10,454 bases of DNA. Source: Larix sibirica. Taxonomy: Eukaryota; Streptophyta; Pinopsida; Pinales; Pinaceae. The notes below the pieces were generated by a model. It made no database searches and was not told the DNA's origin. It saw only the letters and a list, made by a program, of their open reading frames with translations. Below, piece after piece: positions 6,630 to 10,454 of the stretch. The translations under genes and the position numbers were made by a program. The stretch is from positions 16,571 to 27,024 of the forward strand of contig NWUY0300047845.1 in NCBI GenBank assembly GCA_004151065.3, given 5' to 3'. The first letter of the stretch is position 1. Each line of letters begins with the position of its first letter.

Positions 6630-7440
6630 TAATGTGTTTATTTCATGCACTTTACTTTACTTCATGAATAAAAGTCGATCTAAGTAGTTCCATTATGCTT
6701 TATCACTTTGACTTTATATTATGTATATGGGGACAAGAAACTTGTGCCTTGATCCTTCTATAGGATTTGATGTGCACTTTAGTGGGATATGTGTAGGAGA
6801 CATGTTTGAAATTCTAGAGTTCCCATGCACTCCCAAATAATACATGTCCCACAATTGGAGAAAGATGTTATCGCTTGATTAGCAGGGATGATACATTGAT
6901 TAAAGTATGGTTTGTGACCATATCACAAACATTGTTCTTAACATGATATCTATGGCTTCCCTATTCAAATGGCCCATGTGCCTTGATGTGCTAGTGTTGT
7001 GATATTTCTTACCCTCATTGACACTTAAAATGTTTACCTATATGTTGATGTGACCATGGGACGTTATTTTTGTTCTTGTATAATGATTCAAAACACTTAA
7101 AATTATTACTAATTTCTTAGCCTAACTTTGTTGTCATCATAATTATGCTTTAAAGAAGTGAGGTATTCCGAAGGTTAGGTTGTACCATAGTGAACTAATA
7201 AGTGTTTCATCCATTTCATAACATTTTGCCTAACCTTCTTTCATTTCTTAGCCATTTCATCCATCCCCCTCATCTTCCCCTTTGAAAATGATATATTATT
7301 CCCACACATGAATGCCGAAATAAATTTACAAGAGTCTAGTAATCTAAGGCTGATGTTGCTAAATTAAATTGGAAAACGTATGGGAGATATTCCCCTTGCA
7401 AAAATCCATGTTTCCTATGTCCCAAGTTGTCAAAACCAAA

Positions 7441-7540
7441 GCTAAAGTAAAGGGACTAAGCCAATGAAAGGGCCAAAATGAAATATCAATAAGAAAATAA
7501 AAGAAAGGGATCACAGAAAAGAGGTGCAAGGATGGGTGAC
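7441..7540 (+). other. Purine-rich patch
   Basis: About three-quarters of the + strand bases here are A or G, and 7501-7510 is all purine. It is the best purine tract downstream of element B, but the sequence after it does not start with a recognisable LTR terminus, so it is not called as a polypurine tract. Confidence 0.3.
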
Positions 7541-8109
7541 CCATGACAACACTTTATTTTAAAGCACACATGTGGAGAAAAATCTTAAACCCCTAACTCT
7601 TGAAAATTAAGGATAGACATATCACACTCAGTTGCTTTGCAAAAACCCTTTCCCTTCCTTAAGTAACACATCCACTTGATTTATTCTCACTTGTCATAGG
7701 AATCTAGGCTATGTAGCTTGGCTTAGGAATTTTCACATGTAATAAGGTTTAATACAAATCACATTATTGTTAATCTATATTAGTAAAAGTTAAATAGTTC
7801 ATTGAGTTGTTAGAAGGGTGTGATTGTGATTATTTGATGTAATATATTCATATTTGCATACATTTTCTAAATTAAATGTGGACTAACCCCTTTATCACAT
7901 GAGTGTTCTATGCATTTTATGATATGACACTTGTTATGGTGCATTATGATGGTGACTAGGTACATTATGTGGAGTGACCACTTTCTTGGAGATCTTTCTT
8001 ACATTGTGAGGCATTCGTGGTGAAGTTGATCTTCAGGTAACATGTTGTATTTTCCATGGTCAAATTTCTAGATCTAGTTCATAAAAGAGTAAAATTGTTC
8101 AATTGGAAC

Positions 8110-8327
8110 TAAGTAAATGAAAATCTATTTACTTTGTATGGGGCAAACAGATGAATGTTGGCTCTAGCATAGAAGATTGAGCCATATAAATTTCGATAAT
8201 CTGATAAAGATTGGCAAAAGGCAAGATGTAAGAGACATACTAAAACTTACAAAGCCCTTAAATTCACTATGTAATCATTGCTTACATGGAAAGCAAACAA
8301 GAGTAAGTTTCAAAACAAAAGAATATT
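8110..8327 (+). pseudogene. Copia integrase zinc-finger fragment (copy 1)
   Basis: In one frame it reads CMGQTDECWL, a TAG (8165-8167, where a Trp is expected), HRRLSHINFDNL, then SLCNHCLHGKQTRVSFKTKEY. This is the pre-integrase HHCC zinc finger of copia elements: His of HRRL and of SHINF, and the CNHC pair, are all kept, so apart from the stop this copy is better preserved than copy 2. Homology to copy 2 starts at 8134. Codons just before it (IYLL at about 8123-8134) could also be integrase, but they differ from copy 2. The fragment ends at 8327, directly before the single N, and is followed by gag rather than the integrase core. Confidence 0.85.
8134..8327 (+). repeat. Direct repeat, copy 1 (pairs with 9286-9478)
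   Basis: Aligned by eye with 9286-9478, about 24 differences over 194 positions, including one single-base gap near 8301, give roughly 88% identity. Both copies carry the same in-frame TAG. Similarity stops at the N on the right side. Confidence 0.9.
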
Positions 8328-8328
8328 N
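8328..8328. other. Ambiguous base (N) at a repeat breakpoint
   Basis: This is the only undetermined base in the window. It lies exactly where copy 1 of the direct repeat stops matching copy 2 and where the gag frame of the next copia piece begins. It may be a collapsed gap or a conflicting join in the assembly. Confidence 0.9.
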
Positions 8329-8881
8329 ATGAAATCATCAACAATCAAAGATCAAATTCAGACAAGTTTGGATTGGGATATGAGCAATAAAATAGTGATA
8401 AGGATCCAATTACAGCTAACCATGAAGTAGGTACAAGGAGCTTTGCAGATGTACTTAAGAGTCATATCAAAGAGAAAAACAACGGAAAGAATGACCAACA
8501 ATCTGCCTATCAAAACAAAGGAGCTATGCAGTCTAGAAGAGCTCTCACTACCAACTACCAAACTATCTTTAGGGGCATTGTTATTTTTGCAATAATCTTG
8601 GTCATAAGGCTGCAAATTGTAAAGCACCTGCAAACAATAATTTTGAGAGAAATAGAAGTCCTCTCAAGAACTTCAAAGATGAAAATGTAAACATGAAGTC
8701 TAATGAAGTCATCGATCCCTTTAGTCTTTTGGAAATGGACATTGAATTCTATCAATGTCATAAATATGGGCATAAATCTCGAGACTACAAAAACATGTTA
8801 GTAACTGCAGACCAGGATGAAACCAGAAGTTCCGTCTACAAGAAAGACCATAAAAATATTTGGAAGAAAAGGACCAAATAA
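8329..8881 (+). pseudogene. gag: Copia gag C-terminal part with two zinc knuckles
   Basis: The first frame starts right after the N as EIINNQRSNSDKFGLGYE, with TAA at 8388-8390, then ANHEVGTRSFADVLKSHIK. A one-base loss at the GGGG run 8572-8575 shifts the frame. The first knuckle, CYFCNNLGHKAANC (8579-8620), is a perfect C-x2-C-x4-H-x4-C. After a basic and polar spacer the second, FYQCHKYGHKSRDY (about 8747-8788), has the same spacing, but its first Cys is Phe and its last Cys is Tyr. Zinc knuckles bind element RNA for packaging. The open run 8693-8881 ends at TAA 8879-8881. The capsid N-terminus is missing. Confidence 0.85.
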
Positions 8882-9285
8882 CATTGTCAATAAGAATTTG
8901 ACTTGGCCCTATATGCTCTAAAAAAAAGGAGCCACTGGTGTATTGATAGTGGATGCTCCAAACAAAGAGACAAAGGAAATTTTATTGATCTACAAAGGGA
9001 AAAAGGAGGTAATGTTTACTCTGGTGACGATGGGTCTTGAATTTTTTTATGAAAAGGTCTAGTAAGTCTTGGAAATGAAAAAAATAAAGCAGAAAATGTC
9101 TTGCTTGTTGAAAAAATGAAACATAATCTTCTTAGTGTCAATCAAATGTGTGGCTAAGGGCATATTCTTACTTTTGATTCCAAGAAGTGTAAAATAAGGA
9201 AGAAAGATTATAGAAAATTGGTGGAAACGACATCAAGAACCCCAAATAATGTGTACATCCTAGATTTGAAATAAGAATAAAAATG
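8882..9285 (+). pseudogene. Copia aspartic protease
   Basis: In the same frame as the zinc knuckles, FDLALYALKKRSHWCIDSGCSK carries the catalytic D-S-G at 8945-8953. The following segment (QRDKGNF) appears short by a couple of residues compared with the usual copia H-M-T-G-D stretch. After stops near 9038 and 9050 come VLLVEKMKHNLLSVNQMCG (about 9098-9154), a TAA near 9155, then GHILTFDSKKCKIRK and a NNVYILDLK end. These are the standard landmarks from protease into the pre-integrase region. The active-site triplet is intact, but the frame is interrupted several times, so no protein is expected. Confidence 0.82.
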
Positions 9286-9478
9286 TTGTATGGGGTAAAC
9301 AAATGAATGATGGCTTTAGCATAGAATATTGGGCCACATAAATTTCAATAATATGATAAATATTATCAAAAGGAAAGTTGTAAGAGACATACCAAAACTT
9401 ACAAATACCTTAAATTCACTCTACAAGCATTGCTTACATGGAAAGCAAACAAGGTAGGTTTCAAAACAAAAGAGTATT
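9286..9478 (+). repeat. Direct repeat, copy 2 (pairs with 8134-8327)
   Basis: This is the in-place copy, embedded between protease and integrase core. It differs from copy 1 by about 23 substitutions and one missing base near 9452. It shares the TAG at 9317-9319 with copy 1 and has further stops that copy 1 lacks (for example TAA at 9296-9298, where copy 1 has CAA). Confidence 0.9.
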
Positions 9479-9960
9479 GTACAACAAAACCATTGGAATT
9501 GGTTCATAACGATCTCTGTGCGACAAAGAGAACAAAAGGTATAAATGGTGAATTATACTTTATTTTGTTTAGTGATGATTATACAAGAATGACATGGGTT
9601 TCCTTTCTTAAGAAAAAATCAGAGGCTTTTGAATCATTCAAAGTCTTCAAAGAACTAGTCGAGAATGAAACTGACCTGAAAATCAAGTGTCTAAGGTCAG
9701 GTAATGGAGGGGAATTTACCTCAAATGAATTTGAGGATTTTTTTGAGAAACATGGAATCAAAATCAATTTTTTAGTTGTTAGAAATCCACAACAGAATGG
9801 GGTAGGATAAAGAAAGGATCGGATTGTCCAAGAAATGGAAAGAACAATGTTAAATGACTCCAAATTATCAGATATTTTTTGGACACAAGCAATTCACATT
9901 GTTGTTCATATCTTAAACAGAGGACAAATTAGAGTTGAGAGTAGCATGACTCCTTATGAA
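9286..9960 (+). pseudogene. Copia integrase (zinc finger and catalytic core), active site destroyed
   Basis: The zinc finger reads HRILGHINFNN and YKHCLHGKQ; the first Cys of the CxxC pair is Tyr. A missing base near 9452 changes frame; from 9453 the frame is open to 9807: VGFKTKEY, LELVHNDLC with the first catalytic Asp at 9511-9513, LYFILFSDDYTRMTWVSFLKKKSEAFESF split by no stop, then LRSGNGGEFTSNEF, where the second catalytic Asp is Gly (9700-9702), and NPQQNGVG. The third catalytic residue, the Glu that should follow in this motif, is a TAA stop (9808-9810). The frame continues with MERTMLNDSKLSDIFW, AVH-like and HILNRG segments. Integration activity is impossible. Confidence 0.9.
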
Positions 9961-10454
9961 CTCTAGAAAGGTAGACCAACAATATTTAAACACTTTAAAG
10001 TGTTTGGAAACAAGTGCTACATTAAAAGAAATGATGAAGGCATGGGAAAATTTGACTCTAGAACTGATGAAGGAATCTTCCCTGGATATTCTTCAAGGAG
10101 TAGGGCCTATAAATGTTACAACTTGAGATTAAAAAGAATAGTTGGAAGTCCATATGTGAAAGTATATGAAACAATTTCCCATGGATCAAGAAGATCAGTA
10201 GATATGGATGATGATGAGCAACCATTTTTCACTCAACAAGAAGAAGAAGAACCACTAGAGGAAGTACAACAAGAACAACCACACTAAGAATTATTGCTAG
10301 AAGAACAAGAAGCAAGAAGACAAGATACAAAGGATCCTTCTAGGTATGTTCAAAAGAATCACTCTAAAAACTGAATCAATGGTGATAAGTGCGCAAGAGT
10401 ACAGACAAGAAGCAGTAATCAGGAAAACACCACTGAAGAAGTACATCTCTCTCT
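9961..10454 (+). pseudogene. Copia integrase C-terminal segment and acidic linker before RT
   Basis: The frame of the integrase core continues after TAG 9964-9966 (a Trp codon in relatives): KGRPTIFKHFKVFGNKCYIKR, then GKFDSRTDEGIFPGYSSRSRAYKCYN, the highly conserved post-core block of copia polyproteins. From about 10206 it becomes an acidic, Gln-rich stretch (DMDDDEQPF, QQEEEEPLEEVQQEQPH), interrupted by TAA 10285-10287 and TGA 10372-10374, with ARRQD, DPSRYVQKNHSKN and RVQTRS segments typical of the linker ahead of RT. The reverse transcriptase itself lies beyond the right edge of the window. Confidence 0.85.

Larger units (their letters stand above)
6519..8109. other. 1.6-kb stretch with no recognisable gene
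   Basis: Neither strand shows a recognisable coding domain. Short open frames here lack any family motif. By position this could be element B's 3' untranslated region and 3' LTR, but I found no convincing polypurine tract plus TG start, no CA end and no copy of the 815-1029 LTR. It contains a TGCATT-rich patch (6567-6629), a purine-rich patch (7441-7540) and a 10-bp inverted repeat (7170-7179 with 7229-7238). I see nothing else that can be named. Confidence 0.6.
8329..10454 (+). mobile_element. Ty1/copia retrotransposon (element C), truncated at both ends
   Basis: The order gag C-terminus, two zinc knuckles, protease, pre-integrase zinc finger, integrase core, integrase C-terminal segment and acidic linker is that of copia, where integrase precedes RT. 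Protease through zinc finger keeps one frame (8579 to about 9450) and the core onward keeps another (about 9453 to 10454), so this relic is less shuffled than the gypsy element. It still has about a dozen stops and at least two single-base frame changes. Gag N-terminus and 5' LTR are absent on the left; RT, RNase H and 3' LTR would lie right of the window. Confidence 0.88.

Noticed and set aside
6360-6650. 96-codon minus-strand open frame
   Set aside because: It overlaps the integrase GPY module and the TGCATT-rich patch; its composition follows the repeat and no domain is seen.
7170-7238. 10-bp inverted repeat (GAAGGTTAGG with CCTAACCTTC)
   Set aside because: The 49-nt loop and absence of other structure make it likely to be chance; it is mentioned in the non-coding entry only.
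8358-8773. Two overlapping minus-strand frames with hydrophobic segments resembling membrane proteins
   Set aside because: They lie opposite gag and the zinc knuckles; hydrophobic runs are expected on the antisense of Lys/Asn-rich coding DNA.
1-10454. Search by eye for host genes, tRNA, rRNA, CRISPR arrays or a novel functional gene system
   Set aside because: Nothing beyond retrotransposon remains could be supported; the coding segments with recognisable motifs fit gag or pol domains.

Overview
This window looks like intergenic DNA from a plant nuclear genome. It is AT-rich, and I found no host gene, rRNA, tRNA or CRISPR array. Almost everything recognisable is decayed LTR retrotransposon, all in the + orientation. 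The dense nesting suggests a large, repeat-rich genome; a gymnosperm is possible, but that is inference and the sequence alone does not fix the species.

Region by region. (1) 1-1029 is the right-hand end of one LTR element (element A): a non-coding 3' region rich in short hairpin-forming repeats, a polypurine tract at 802-814, and a short, apparently complete 3' LTR at 815-1029 (TGTTGG...CAACA). (2) From 1030 an open gag frame of a second element begins abruptly, so element A seems to have jumped into that gag gene. This Ty3/gypsy-type element (element B) runs to about 6518 as a frame-shifted, stop-riddled relic. Its order is gag, protease, an extra RNase H of the RVT_3/archaeal-like type, reverse transcriptase, the usual RNase H, and an integrase with zinc-binding region, core and GPY-type C-terminus. 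The extra RNase H lying between protease and RT is its most notable trait and points to the Tat-like side of the plant gypsy elements. It also carries two in-frame tandem duplications. (3) 6519-8110 holds no recognisable gene; it is probably element B's 3' region, LTR remains or flanking DNA. (4) About 8110-8327 is a Ty1/copia integrase zinc-finger fragment that ends exactly at the single N (8328). (5) From 8329 to the right edge is a copia element (element C): gag C-terminus with two zinc knuckles, protease, integrase and the acidic linker that precedes RT, cut off by the window end. Its integrase zinc-finger segment (9286-9478) is a second, roughly 88% identical copy of 8134-8327.

No element here can encode a working polyprotein: each has several frame changes and stops, and catalytic residues are lost in element B's RT, both integrases and probably its protease. 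I saw no novel functional system. The points worth checking are the RNase H arrangement, the nested-insertion junction, the duplicated copia segment with its shared stop codon, and the lone N exactly at a repeat breakpoint.
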